Positions 25,573 to 38,299 of a stretch of 64,000 nucleotides of DNA are shown here, piece by piece. Location: contig CAADRB010000030.1 in assembly GCA_900708905.1 (NCBI GenBank), positions 173,703 through 237,702 on the forward strand, read 5' to 3'. The first letter of the stretch is position 1; every line of letters begins with the position of its first letter. The DNA is from Hymenolepis diminuta. Taxonomy: Eukaryota > Platyhelminthes > Cestoda > Cyclophyllidea > Hymenolepididae. A program made the position numbers and the translations under genes. The notes beneath the pieces were generated by a model, which saw only the letters and a program-made list of their open reading frames with translations, was not told the DNA's origin and made no database searches.

Positions 25573-27648
25573 TGGATGATGTGGGACCTGCACAGCAGAC
25601 GACAGATGAGTGTTCAAGAGCTGGCAGAAAAACTCACTTGGTAAACTTCCGGGTAAAATTAAGGAAAAGTAAATTTAAGCTCCCAGCAAGTCTACACAAA
25701 AAATACGATACAGTAGGTAAAGTTTTATTGAATTCCCAGTTGCCGAAATGGAGAAAATATAAGGCTTCTCATACAAAGAACCTGCTTAGGCAACTCAACT
25801 TGATAGTTGAGTTCAAATGATTTTATTCAGACTGGTATCAATTAAGAATCTTCTTGCTTTCTAAATATATAAAAACTAAAGGTAGAATATTCCCTTTTCT
25901 TTACCCTCAAGACTTTCGTCTCGCCAAATGTAATCTCGGTACATTTCAGTACATAAGTCAGAAACAGTCACTTTTCTAAAGTGCATTTTAATTTAAAAGT
26001 AATAAATTAATTAAATATTTAACAATTTAATTAAGTAATTTTTATTAGGTAGTTCTTTTAAATCCAAAATCCGTTATATTAATAAAAAGGGAAAGCTTGT
26101 AGAGTATGCGCACAGCATATACAGAGAGAGTCATTGATAGAAAAGAAAACGCTAAAAAATGAACTATCTTTTGTTCACATAAAAAACATGTTGGAGAGGG
26201 GTTTGTTTCAGTCGACATATTATCATTAATTATAAATAATACTTGTGCGATATACTTCTTCAAATGGTGCCGCATTTGTGGGCATTGAATACCTTCGTTT
26301 TTAATTTTAGACTGTGTAAGAAACTTTTGACCTGCCTAATAATGAAAATTTGATTATTTTAGTTAGAGAGCGGAGGTGAGGAGTGTAGACTACATGGGAA
26401 ACCAAATAATCATTAGTTTATTATAGGAGGAAGACAGATCAAACTCAAAGTGGATGTACAAATAAGCAAGCAGGTATACAGTGGGGCTAGATATCAGTAT
26501 TAAGGAATTATATCTAATGTAAAGTGGGGAGAGGTATTTTACAGACCAGAGAGAGTTTGGTCTGCTCTGTCTTGCTGTTTGCAATTCCTTTTCAAAGGTT
26601 CTTGTCATTATTTATTTACTTTCATCCTTGTAGTCGATAATTTGTGAAATATCTCAGACGCAATATGTATAATGAAACATCTACACTATCATGGTGTCAG
26701 TTCATCAGATGTTTTTAGGTCGCCGAAATCGAAAACGAAGAAGAAACTGCTAATTTTCTACCTCCACCGAAAAAGGTACATACCTTTGATCTTCTCAGTT
26801 TATTGTTCTTTTCACTCTCTGCAGTGGAGCATTGAAAACAGCTTATTTGAAATTCAAATTCTATACTTTTGTTTTCGGTTTTTCGTTCTTCTAAACTCTA
26901 AAAATTACCTAATCACATTTTATTCTGTTAAACAATTGCTGTTAAAAAGTACGCGTTGGCTATTAGGCTGAGATAGATCCTCCTAATAAGCAAGAATCTA
27001 CCTAACGGCTCTTAGCAGATGACAATCTCACCCAAATCAGAAGTCCAAGAGTTGAATGGAAAGCAAAGATGCAATTATATCTAAGGAATGAAAATTCAAC
27101 AGAGGAAGAGTGTGAAAAGAAGTAAAGGTCTGGTGAGGGAGTGACCAAGAATAAAACGTAAATCCTGTGGATGGAAGAACAAGAATATATCTCACAACGT
27201 AAGTTATGACCAGTGACGTCGATCGCCCAATAGGCAACAAATAAAAATTATGACAATTAGGTGATGAGGTCCAAGAGCCAACACATGGTGCAAAAGTAAT
27301 GTTAAAAAGGTTGCAGCAAATATTTTCTTCACCTCAACTATTTGTCATCATTTATGTCTAAGCCCAGAAGTAGTATTCGAATGCCTAAGAGTGTCGAAAG
27401 CGATCCATATTCTGTCAACTTTACCATCTCCTCTCTGTCTGTATAATGCTCGAAATAAGGCAATTGCGTAAGCTGGCTTTAAAGGTTACTGTATTCCTGT
27501 CCAGTACACTTCCACTTAAGGATTGATCTCCTATTCCACTCTCTAACTGCTCTAGTATTTTGCTTTATTAATTGAGCACTGATTTTTTCAATCCATTCAA
27601 AAATAATATAATTTTGATGATGTATAACACTAAATTCAGTAGTAGGAT
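25573..27648. other. intergenic DNA downstream of the receptor gene
   Basis: No gene is supported. A purine-rich plus strand around 26340-26620 and 27040-27240 yields several short frames without any recognisable product. Confidence 0.45.
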
Positions 27649-27654
27649 TTTATT
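27649..27654 (-). terminator. poly(A) signal AATAAA
   Basis: On the minus strand AATAAA lies about 60 bases after the TAA at 27715-27717, in an AT-rich 3' UTR. It supports the frame at 27715-28073 being the terminal exon of the receptor gene. Confidence 0.45.
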
Positions 27655-27714
27655 ATTGTTATTATTATAAAATGAAAATACAAAATATAGAGTTATTGCG
27701 GTTTATCGGGGGAA

Positions 27715-30700
27715 TTATTTGGCGTCGATATCAGTTTCAAGCAGGACACCACAATGTGAGTTGGGTTCAGAAGGAAGAAGGAGGACAGGCATTGTGCCAT
27801 CAAAGTAGAGAGGCGTGGAAGACTTTCGGCCAATGCCATCAAGAGAGTGGCTGCGTCTTGGCTGGGCATCGTAGGAACTGGTCTTTTGACTTGTTGGATG
27901 GTAAGTGGAAGCAGAGAACTGATCCGAGGGGGTTGAACGTCGTTCTGCCTTTCGTCGACAAGCCTCTTCAAATGTAAAAGAAAGATGATTCCCCTGTGAA
28001 AGCAGGTTTAAATTCCCTCTAAACTCTTCCACCATTATTTTTGGGGGACACCATTCTGACTTACATCGACGATCTAACAACATTAAAACATCAGCATCAA
28101 ACAAACATTGTTTAAAAATTTGTTGTTTTCATCAATGCAAATGGTTATAAGGAGTATTCAAATTCTTTCTTTGTAAAGCCATGCGATTTTGAAGCGAACA
28201 CCTGAGGGTATTTATGGTTTATTTAGTTAGCGGTAGAACTGTCTAGTTATTTTGGTTGGAAATTTTTGAACGCCAGAGCAATTGATTAGTTAGAAATTAA
28301 TCCTAATTTTAAATAATCTTTGTCTAGACTTTAATAAGAAAATGCGCAACGCAAAAAATTGAAAAAGCCGGTTTATTTAATAACCGTCAATTTAATTAAA
28401 CATTCCACTTAAATTATATTAAATTAACTACCCCTGACCATTACTCCGACTGCAATATATTTTATGTATTTATTGATTCTCGATAACTGACTTACTTGGC
28501 CAAAGGGTGTAGGGACTCCGTTTCTTGCCAACTTGCCAGGACTTGGTTCTCTGTGCTTCACTTTCCGCCACGTATTTTTTCTTTTTGTTACACCGAAGAA
28601 GTTGCTTAAATCGACGTCTGAAGTTTTCATTTAGCCACCCATAGAGCATAGGATTGATACACGCAGAAATGAGGACACAAAGTAGACATATTGCTTGAAT
28701 AACTAGAACTATTTCTCTTTTCAAACTCAAGGAGTTTTCAACACGTCCTAAGGGATGAAAAGTTTGGGGCAGTATTGGGGGTGAGGTTTCCGCCATGGGT
28801 GATGTAACAAGGGGTAGAAAGATACTGGCATTGTCTTCTTGATGTACTGGATAATCTCCAGTTAGAACTTGAAATTTCAGTTCTCGTAGATCAAGTAGAA
28901 GATTAACAATGTTCATAGGGAGCCAGGAGATCGCGAAAAATAAAGCGACACTGGCAAGCAGAAAACTAGTTTTTCTATGCCTGCCAATACGACGTTGTAT
29001 CCTATCAATCCGTTTTCCAGTTAAGCTGATATTTGTTGGATCATCAGTGTATTTCCTTTGGAGGAAGAAAGAACAGAGAGGGCCTACATCTGAAACACGA
29101 GAGGTTGGCAGAGGTCGATTTGGAGAACTATCCTGTCCACCTGAATACTCAGTATTTTCACGTTGAATTTGAAGAGATTTTTCATCTAGGGGTTGAATTG
29201 CCGAGGCGGATTGTCGAGGTTGTTTATTCTTTGTCCTCTTATGAACTCGGATGCAAATCTGGGCATAGGCAATACTGACAAGTGTAACAGGAGTGCCGTA
29301 AAGCAAGATCATACTTAGGATAGAATAGATCAATTTAGTAATGCGCATGTTGTAGTCTGTTGTAGTTTCGGAGCAGATCAAATGACCATTGGCCATGGTG
29401 ACCTTTGCAAATACTCCGATTGGGGTAGAAAGAGTGAATCCTAGGATCCAGAGGAAAATTATTATCACGTAGACTGTCTTTACGTTGATATCCTGACGAG
29501 ACGGATTCATTATCAGCTAAAACGGAAACACTGCTTATCAAATGCTTAAAAATATGAGTTTCCTCTGTAAATATATTTCTAAGAATACCTTTCAATTTGT
29601 AAATTTATACATAGAATTTAAGGTTTTATTTGTGATTCCTTATGTATNNNNNNNNNNNNNNNNNNNNNNNNNNNNNNNNNNNNNNNNNNNNNNNNNNATG
29701 CCGCCGTCACATATTGAACTGCAGTTGCTTGTAATTGCTCAGTCTAATGCTTAACTTTTGCTGAAGTAGTATTTCATGCAATTCTATACTAATGGCTGAT
29801 GAAACACAATATCTTATTTAACTAACGTGCAATTCATTACCTTTGTCACAATCCATCTTGCTGAATGTTATTACTGACCCCCTATTTGCTATCATAATCT
29901 CTTAATTGAGGCGAATCTCTGTCACGTCTTATCCCGTTTCTGATTGAATGAGACTTACTGCACCTTTGAGAGTTATTTACTTTTCACGAAGTTACTGAAC
30001 ATTACACGGCCTTACTGCTGGGTTTACTGAATACTCTACGTTATTATATGTTTTATATAATCATTCTACTTTAATAAATGATTGAAAGGTAATTGTATTG
30101 CAAATTATTATATGATTGAAGTATTCTGATGGATAGAAATTCAAATGCATAATTAAAATATTATCAAATAAAAGTGAAATTCACATTTACCAACAACTTC
30201 TCCACAATCCTAATTAATAAGTAGTGATAGTTTAACACTAGGACGGTTTATTTTACATTGGTATTTATGCAAATATAAAGCTTTAGGAAAATACATCCGA
30301 TATTTTAAGTTGTTCTACTAATTACCCATTTATCAAATTATTGCGCTAAATGTAACCCCATGCTCATTAAATGCACAATCTTTTCGGTTTCCTTTGAGGA
30401 AAAATTCCCAATAGTTCCATCCCTGTACGTAGACTACTGAAGCCAAATATATTTTATCAAACCATGTGTATCATTGGCGCTGCTTTAAGCGAACACACCT
30501 GCACAATCAAAGGTCACAGAGTGGAAGCATGGAACTGCATATCTAGTGAAATGGAAAAACCAACCGCACTCGTATATAATGGTAAGTAGAAAAAAATGGT
30601 AGGATGAGAGTTCACAATCACATGGTTACCTCTCATTTCATTATTCAATGAAATATGTAGGAAGTTATACTTTCATCTGATTAAGGAAACTTGGCAGATG

Positions 30701-33700
30701 CAAATCTAGTTTGACTAACTTGAATTTATAACTGTTATTAAGAAAACTCATGTTACGTAATTGCATCCACTTTTATTCATTAGGTAATAATTCCTCGTTT
30801 TATACAAGGACTCAAAACCAGCTATTTAATATATTATGTTTTTAATTTCTGGTGAAAATAAGTATGTCAGATAAAATAAGCTGTGTAAAGTATCATTGTA
30901 TTGGGTATCAGGAGCACTTTATGACAATTATCCTAGTTGGTTGAGAAAAATAAAACGGATATCCGGATAAAGGACTCCATTTCCAGTTTCAAAACGATTC
31001 CTAATGGAACCAGTGTTTTTTAAAAGTCCCTTAGTGACTTAACAGAAAATTCAGTTTCTTGCCTTATCTTTTTGCCCATTACATTCAATGTCATTTATGA
31101 TTTTAAATTTAAAAAGATAGGAAGTTATTTTTAAACTTAAATTATTTGCCGTTGCAAATTACTCTGAAATTACGTAATATTATAAAACCGTTTGAGTACA
31201 AAAGCATTGTGTAAAATGAAAATTAACCTTGAGTTCCCGTCTCAAAAAATAATATTAACTGAAATTTCATTAATTTAACAGAATGAAGAGAATGTTCATA
31301 ATACAAGGTGAAAAATGGCTCTTGAAATACAAAGTGAAAGCAAAGTTTTTTTCAGCGAAAATTAGCTTCCAGCTTTGAATTCTAGCTCCAATGGCAGCCA
31401 GAGATTACTTCTCATGAAAGTGTACCAAAATAAAAGTTTTCATAAGCATATTCCTTCAACTCGCCGGGCGAACATTTTTCTCTTTCAGTACTTATTCAGA
31501 TATAAGCTTTGAAAAACTGCCAGATTAAATATAAAGTCAATTAGTTTAAAATTCATATACAGCACGCGAACTGAACAATTGGTTGCATAGATTTGGAGTT
31601 CTTGTACGTTGAAGAGACCTCTGTGAGAGTCTTTAGTTACCTTTTCTACAATTTAACATTCTTTTCTAGGTTTGATTTAGTTCTGATGGTTATATTCAGG
31701 GAGACGCTCCCCCTTCATGTCGTTAAATAGTCTTAAATTCGGAATAATTACTCAAGAGTACGCATCCGAGAGTGCAAAAATTGGAAGAGTGGTAACATGG
31801 TCAATTACTTCCTTACACGCTTGTTGTGTCCGACGTGAAGATTTATAAATCACGAGAACCTACGAACGTTCAAATAGTAGTACGTGCCACTTCAGCCAGT
31901 TTAGATAAAATTTTGGTTATTTGCACCACTTTGTTTTCCATCGAAGAACGAAGTCTGCATTAAAAGAACTTGCATTTTGTTTAATATCACAATTATTAAT
32001 CTTCCTGTAATTAATAACATTTACGCTTTTCATTCATATTACTAGGGTGATGGTTATAGAAAAATCGTCATATCATTATTTTAAAAGTATATTTAATTAT
32101 GAATATATTTATATTCTGCTTGGTTTATTTCCCTACATTCAAAAAAGGTGATTAAAACATACTTAAATTTACAAGAATGCAAGCTTCGCGAATTTACTTC
32201 TTTTTACAATAAATATTCCAGTTGCTCATTAAGATTTTTATTGGTGGCCTTTAATAAACTTAGGTAAATATGTGCCGTAAAAGTTCTGACCTCGGGAAGT
32301 TAATTTGGCTTAATTTTCTTCATAAATATAAATTTTGGCATTCCAATCCAGTTCATACTTTATAATGCAGTTCCATTTTCGAAGAAAGTTATTTTGAAAA
32401 GGCCAGTGATTTAAACCAATTGTTAACATTTTCTGGTTTTTCATAATTGTTTGAAATGCTTGCGAGATTGGGAATGGTAATCCATTATGGTTGACATTTA
32501 CGTTAACTGATTCAAAAAATTGCATTTTTTTAAGTAATTCAAACAGTTTTTGCATTTTGTCATGCAAACATCATTGCATCTAATACCAATGCGTACCGAG
32601 TTTGTTCAATCGAATTAGCACGAAAATCAAGTGGATTAATTAATTATCCTAAGAATATTATTTATTTGACATTAATTAACATTTACTGTACAGTTTATTT
32701 ATTTTTCTTTTCTTTTAATATGCAATTTTTTTAAAAAATGACTGTTTACACACTATTTGCTCCGGAAGCAATTGTCTTCAAGTAAGTTACGATATTAAAG
32801 CAAATAAATTTTAAAATAAGAAATATTTAACAGACAAAAATATTTTTAACTTATAAGGCCCTTTGCAAACGTCAAACATATGAAATAAAAGTATTTTATT
32901 TGTGTTTGGTTTTAAATTTACATTTTTAATTTGCTTTATTATTTAAAAATATTGCGCGACCTATCAAAGAAGAGTTCAAAATGTGGAAAAGTACGCCCTT
33001 TTAATCGTCTCCTCTAATAAGAAATAACCTTATATCTTAAAATTATGACTTGAATTTAATTTTAGTGCTAGTAATCTCGTCTATAATAAAGTTCAGGTTC
33101 TTTTTAGTAATTTTTGAAGAGTCCTGTTAAATAGTGCCATCGATATTAAAAATAAATAATTTTATTCAATATTTAAAAAGAAACTATTATAAAAAAGCGT
33201 AGTAATTTGCAAAAGCAATCCGAGAAGAAATTTCAAACATCAAGAATTATAGCAAGCATACATAATAATATTATGCCTGTACAGATAATGTAAGATTAAT
33301 CTATAGCAGTCCTGTCTTAGCTAGTGAAGGAAAAATCAAATTTTGCCGAATATCTAATTCTCAAGAGGCAAAAAATTGTAAAAAGCGACTGTAAAATAGG
33401 TAAATTTTGAAATGATAATTTTAAAATGGTATGCTAACAAATCTTACTCGAAATCTATCTAAGGCGATGGCGGTAATACTCATGGAGGAAACATACACAT
33501 TTGTTGCCTGCACCATGGAAAAGAGTTTGCACATAGGGAGTCCCAATTGCCAGCCATGTCGAGTTGAAAGTATCCGATAGATATTGAGGGGTTGAGTGAC
33601 AATACAGAGGATCAAATCTGAAACTGCCAGATTGAAAATGAAAAGATTCCTCGGGCTAGCACGCATTGTCCGATTGCATATGACGACAATTATGACAAGA

Positions 33701-33915
33701 ATATTTCCCGTAAAGCCGATGCATATCATAAGGATGTAGACAAAGGTTAATCCAACTAGGAAGGAGTTCAACCAGGCTGAATTTGAATTGCCGATTTCAA
33801 CATGTTCTTCCAGAACTTTCTGGAAGTTTTCTCTTTGGGAGTTATTTGCGAAGCAATTCTCAATATAGGCACGGACGGCCTCAATGCTATCTAAAACTGT
33901 AGTATCACAATCCAT
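27715..33915 (-). CDS. neuropeptide F/Y receptor-like rhodopsin-family GPCR
   Basis: This is a seven-helix plasma-membrane receptor, expected to bind an NPF/NPY-type peptide and signal through G proteins. Exon 1 is 33915-33448 (156 codons, donor CGA|GTAAGA). Exon 2 is 29516-28496 (acceptor TTTCCGTTTTAG, donor CCAA|GTAAGT). Inferred exon 3 is 28073-27715. The 1848 bases give 615 residues. Visible features: an N-glycosylation site (NNS, 24-26); TM1 GN (70-71); TM2 NLAVSD with Asp100; Trp122 in loop 1; Cys129 and Cys204 for the disulfide; DRF at 153-155 instead of DRY; Trp179 in TM4; Pro232 in TM5; SWLP (353-356) in TM6; and NPMLY (444-448) in TM7, followed by NENFRRRFKQLL and a possible palmitoyl Cys465. 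The TM6-TM7 segments most resemble arthropod NPF receptors. Loop 3 inside (about 90 residues) and loop 3 outside (about 57) are long. Without the second splice, exon 2 reads eight residues further to TAA at 28470 (504 residues). Exons 1-2 are very secure, exon 3 moderate, and the ligand is inferred. Confidence 0.85.
28074..28495 (-). other. inferred second intron of the receptor gene
   Basis: The donor GTAAGT is strong. The acceptor TGTTTTAATGTTGTTAG lies 422 bases on, and joining A to AT keeps the frame into a 118-codon tail. A stronger-looking acceptor, CTGCTTTCACAG, lies further into the exon, but joining there reaches a stop after eight codons. It could give a short-tail isoform. Confidence 0.45.
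29648..29697. other. assembly gap (50 N)
   Basis: A run of exactly 50 N lies inside the receptor intron, so the true intron length is unknown. Confidence 0.95.
30399..30581 (+). other. possible internal exon on the strand opposite the receptor
   Basis: A good acceptor (CTTTTCGGTTTCCTTTGAG) is followed by 183 bases that stay open and end at AATG|GTAAGT, a near-perfect donor. The exon would start with the last two bases of a codon and end with the first base of one. The translation looks natural, for example IPVRRLLKPNIFYQ, HTCTIKGHRVEAWNC and EMEKPTALVYN, with three Cys. There is an internal ATG at 30464 in good context. No family is recognised and no partner exon was found. If real, another gene overlaps the receptor intron on the opposite strand. 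Confidence 0.3.
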
Positions 33916-33929
33916 ATATAGTTGCTGAT

Positions 33930-33965
33930 TTAAAGGTCTATTTGCTTCCCTGTCGCCACGTTCAT
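33930..33965 (-). promoter_or_regulatory. upstream ORF in the receptor leader
   Basis: An ATG 50 bases before the receptor start opens an 11-codon frame (MNVATGKQIDL) that stops with TAA 14 bases before the main ATG. If it is part of the mRNA, it could lower receptor translation. Confidence 0.3.
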
Positions 33966-33990
33966 GCTGTGTTTAAGTGATGGATCCAAC

Positions 33991-34012
33991 CTGTATTAGA
34001 AAGAAGCCGGGT
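33991..34012 (-). promoter_or_regulatory. candidate 3' splice site in the receptor 5' UTR
   Basis: On the minus strand CGGCTTCTTTCTAATACAG is a good acceptor 75 bases upstream of the start codon. It suggests that the first, non-coding exon and the promoter lie further upstream, above 34 kb. Neither was identified. Confidence 0.35.
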
Positions 34013-37000
34013 ATGTGTAAAATTAACCGACCAATCAGGTGGTGCTTTTGGTGGAAATTTTCCTATTGGTGAAACTTGACTTATACTTAGTGCCCTATTG
34101 CAGTTCCTCTAAAGTAAGTTACCAGTAATCAAACTAATTTATTTATCTTGCACTTTTATTAAGAGACTAATTACTATCGCCCTTTTTTGATCAATTTAGC
34201 TAATAAACAAGATAATTATTATAAAAGAAAGTTATTGCTTCAATAAAGAGTGCGGTATTGCTGCAAAAGTATTCAATTGAAACATTTTTCATACTATAGT
34301 ACAGTGAAATGAAATATTTAATATCTTTGTCTTAGTTAAGTTGGGCGCAAAGGAGCAAATTCAAAATCCAAATCTTACGATCTTATGCCCATAATGGAAA
34401 CTTTTGATCATTCAATGGGCATAACTCGTAAATTCATAAAAATGCTTATTATTGAAAAAGTACGGGTAGTTAATTTATCTAGATTTATTCTTATATTACG
34501 TATTTTTATTACATTGCTAATGAAATTATAAATTCGAAAGTTGACTATTATTAGCTAATTATGACTGGCACAAATGGTTATATTTACCAACGAATTTGTT
34601 TTAAAAATATTATAAACAAGAGCTTCACCATTTAGTGCATGTATTTAACATAACATATTTGATAGGAAAACTTACGATTCTCGGTATCACCATACTGAAA
34701 AACAGGTGAGTAATACATCCTGTAGCTTAAAAATTTACTTGAACCTTGATTCATGATTGGGTCCTGTATTTCAGACTTTGGCTGTTGTATATGAGAGCGT
34801 CACTTGTTTTGTAATTAAGCTTTTAAGATTTCTTCAGAGGAAAGAGATGCATATCAATCTAGGTCTTACAATTACCTATTTTACAATGCAATTCTATCAA
34901 AAGAAACTGTACAACTGAAATTTTACAAGCGTATAGGAATTACTCGTTTCAAATTCCTGCTGTTGGTTGTTGCAAAATACAAATGAATTGAGCTGACATG
35001 ATCACGAATTTAAATCAATCGATCCTCAATTTCTTAATATTCTAAGCCTATTAAAACATAATGCACTTAGTATATGGATAGCCAAATACTTTCAGAATTC
35101 GAATAAAGAAAGACTTTTGGTGCTCTGATTTAATTGGGCACTTTTCTTTCTCACCCATTTCATGATACTCTAGTGATGTTTAACTTAAAAAGCGTATAGG
35201 GATTCTTTTTTACAGATCGAATAATTTGAGTAACGAATGATTAACGAAGATTGATATATTTAAGTATTTAGCGTTTACAAAAAACTATTTATTATTGTTG
35301 TCCATGGTAATGCAAAAAAACTGTTTTTACAAGTTTTATTCATGGAAAATCATCTTAATAAGGGGAACAGTAAACTAGTCCAGTAAGGTATGAAATGGGA
35401 GAGTCAAGAAGAAGCAAGTCTTACTTTATTTGAAGTCTAAAGCATTGAGTTATCCATAGTCGCATAAGGATAGAGGTAGATTTTTGATGTTCAAGGTACA
35501 TTCTTCATCTAATCCCCAGTTCCAAGGGGATTATGATAAAATATTCGGAGCACGTTGATCAGTTAACTTAATACAGTGGGTGTCATGCCACGTCAATTTA
35601 TTTCTAACTTTCATAGAATAAAACAAGATAATGAGATACCTAATTTTTCAATTTAGAAGAGCCCAGTAGGTAATTTTCACTAATTACTGACTAATTTGAC
35701 AAGTTTATTTATCAGAAGTTGAGTTGAATTAATTTTCCATAAGAAATAGCTTTTGTAATGATGATCTGCACCTAGTCCAATCTACAATAGCATTCACTTA
35801 GCACACTTACAACAGTCCTTCTATAGTAAAACACTTCCTTGCGCTGTTTACCATTATTGCATGCCCAATAAGCAGGGTTAAATAGCTGATCTCCATCTTA
35901 CTCGACTATCTTTTAAGAGTTCTTTTTAAACAGGCTCTCAAAACGGAGTGCTAGTATTATACTTTATACATTATGTCATTGTGTTTACATGAGTGATGTA
36001 TTTGGCCTCTCTTCTGACTTCTACCTTGGGTGTAAAGGAACTAGCAATCAAGCAGTTTTGGAATGGATTAGGATCTTTAAATAGTGAAGATCCAAACTGA
36101 TGGTCGGAAATTCCAGTTGTATTCTAAAACAAATCCACACAAACATATATTAGAAATGGATTCAGAATGTGTCAAAAACAAAACCTGTGTGTCGATTGCT
36201 GAAGTTTCCTGCCTGTGACGAGGTGCTTTCAAAGATTAGAAAACAGGAATTCTAATAAGATGATTCTCATCAGTCTTTCAGTGATGTATCAACGCAACGT
36301 GGTCAGCGTTCGATCGTCTTTTCTATTTATCTTACTTCCTTTGTAGTCTGAATGGATTTACCAAAAATTCTTCAAACCAGAGCACCAGCGGTGTTTTGCT
36401 TCACTGCCTTTTTATTATTATCCACAATAATACAAATTTTACAATTCCTATTTGTTAAAATCAACTAGCATTGAATAACAGTAAGTCTAACAAATGATTA
36501 AGGGAGATCAAAAAGATACAGAGAGCAACATTAAGGCATCAAAGGAGTTGATTTTTTGGACTTGAGTTGTACAATATTTACTAAATGTGCAATTCTTGGA
36601 TTACAGCAAACGCTTGTCGGTGATATTCAGTGCTTGTTGACCGGTTAAATCAGGAAGGTTTGATTTTGTCATTTCACTTCATTTTTTCCCTGCTTGAGAA
36701 GGTATATGATTTTTCTAACATATTCTGCAGTTTATAGTTTTAAAATAGTAGAGATGAGATAAAGTTGTTAAGTTAGCAGAGCTCTGTAAGCTGTGTTTAC
36801 TCAGGGTGAACTCTTAGAAGATTATTTTTCACTGTTTTAAATGAATTCACAATCTTTAGGACATGTATGGATCTAGTTAGGCTAATGCCAGTGGTAAATA
36901 AATTGCCCTTGCACCTAGACTCTATGAAAAATATTTCAAGGTTAGCTGCAACATGTGTTAAGGTCATATTTTTCATATCGATACATCTTCCATGAACGCA

Positions 37001-38299
37001 CGGCAGTTTAACTACCAATCAGGGAAAAAACATGTCATAAAATCAATTACTGCAAATGAATACAATCTTATAAAGATGTGGTGGGTATATTTTGGAACAT
37101 TAAGTATATTTTATGAATCAGTATTTGTCATTTGAGTGTGGCTTAACTATTTTTTCGTTGTTTTGTTCGGTTTGGACTTTACTTTCTAACTGATATCAAT
37201 AAACACCTGACAATCTGGAACAATAAGACTTCAATAACGGCATTCTTCCATAGGCGGTCCAGGTGTGCATACAGATACCCATGCAAATGCTAAACAAAAG
37301 AAGACATAGACAATTTAACTAGACTGACTTCACGCAATCAAACATTTGAATATAAACATAATTATTTGATCAATAAATGGAATTGGCTTTCCTACCCATA
37401 TAGAGCTATTCTAGTGACGTGAGTGACAACTTATTCCTTCTTTGTACCCCCGATCACACCTGGCTTACTATTTCTTACAATAATGTCTCAGCTATTTATG
37501 AACAAAATCTGGAGAGGTTGAATTCCGCCCAACTTCTGATAGGCTACCTATCTCAAATTTCGATCAGGATAGTAACACGTTAATTCTAAAAATACGGTAA
37601 CGGTGATCTGTTTTGCAAAATTGTCATGCAAAGTTAACCTAAAGGACAATTACTGAGTTAGGTGATATGTCTAGAGGCAACTGTTAGGAATTGGATAAAA
37701 AGGGATATTTGAAATGCCACCACTATTGTAAATAAAGTTTGCCGGTATATTTTCTTAATTTGGTGAAGTAAAATCGACTTATTAAAAGCATCATGGTAAA
37801 CTTTGAGTCAACACGCTCAGTTTTTCGATCCTGCTAAATTTGCAACTGAATATATCAAAAATTCGTTAAGCATGTTTTTGCGAGCAATCGTTTAGAATCG
37901 TTCACTTCTCTAAATTTAATTCATTTCCTCATTCAGATACTCCGACATATATTCGTTCTTGTGGGCTATGTACGTAGGTCGGTATTTGAGACAGTAATTA
38001 GGTAGTCAGATTTATATTCCTGTTTTTTCTTTTAGTCGTCACGATAGTGTAGAAATTCTTATCAGAGCGCTGGTTACTAATTTATAGTTGCATACGAGAA
38101 TTTAAGTGATCTCATAACTAGATTTGCTTAATGTGCAATAGTTAATTTTCAAGCGCAAAATTATTTGAATAAATTTTCAAATACCCAAACAAGAATACTT
38201 TAACAAAGTATCGAAGGATTGCTCTCTAGATGTTTCTCAATATTATTTTTCGAACCACATGTACATTTAAACTCTTGAAGGGAAATCATCGCTGCATCT
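34013..38299. other. AT-rich DNA upstream of the receptor gene
   Basis: No coding region, RNA gene or recognised repeat was seen. It may hold the receptor promoter and 5' UTR exon. Confidence 0.45.

Larger units (their letters stand above)
29517..33447 (-). other. first coding intron of the receptor gene
   Basis: This is a 3.9 kb phase-0 intron that splits the DRF motif from the intracellular loop 2 sequence LIMNPSRQ. It contains the assembly gap and the plus-strand open stretch at 30399-30581, and is otherwise AT-rich. Confidence 0.8.

Noticed and set aside
27672..27977. 101-codon plus-strand frame
   Set aside because: It is a shadow of the inferred third receptor exon on the minus strand, which has the better composition, phase and poly(A) signal.
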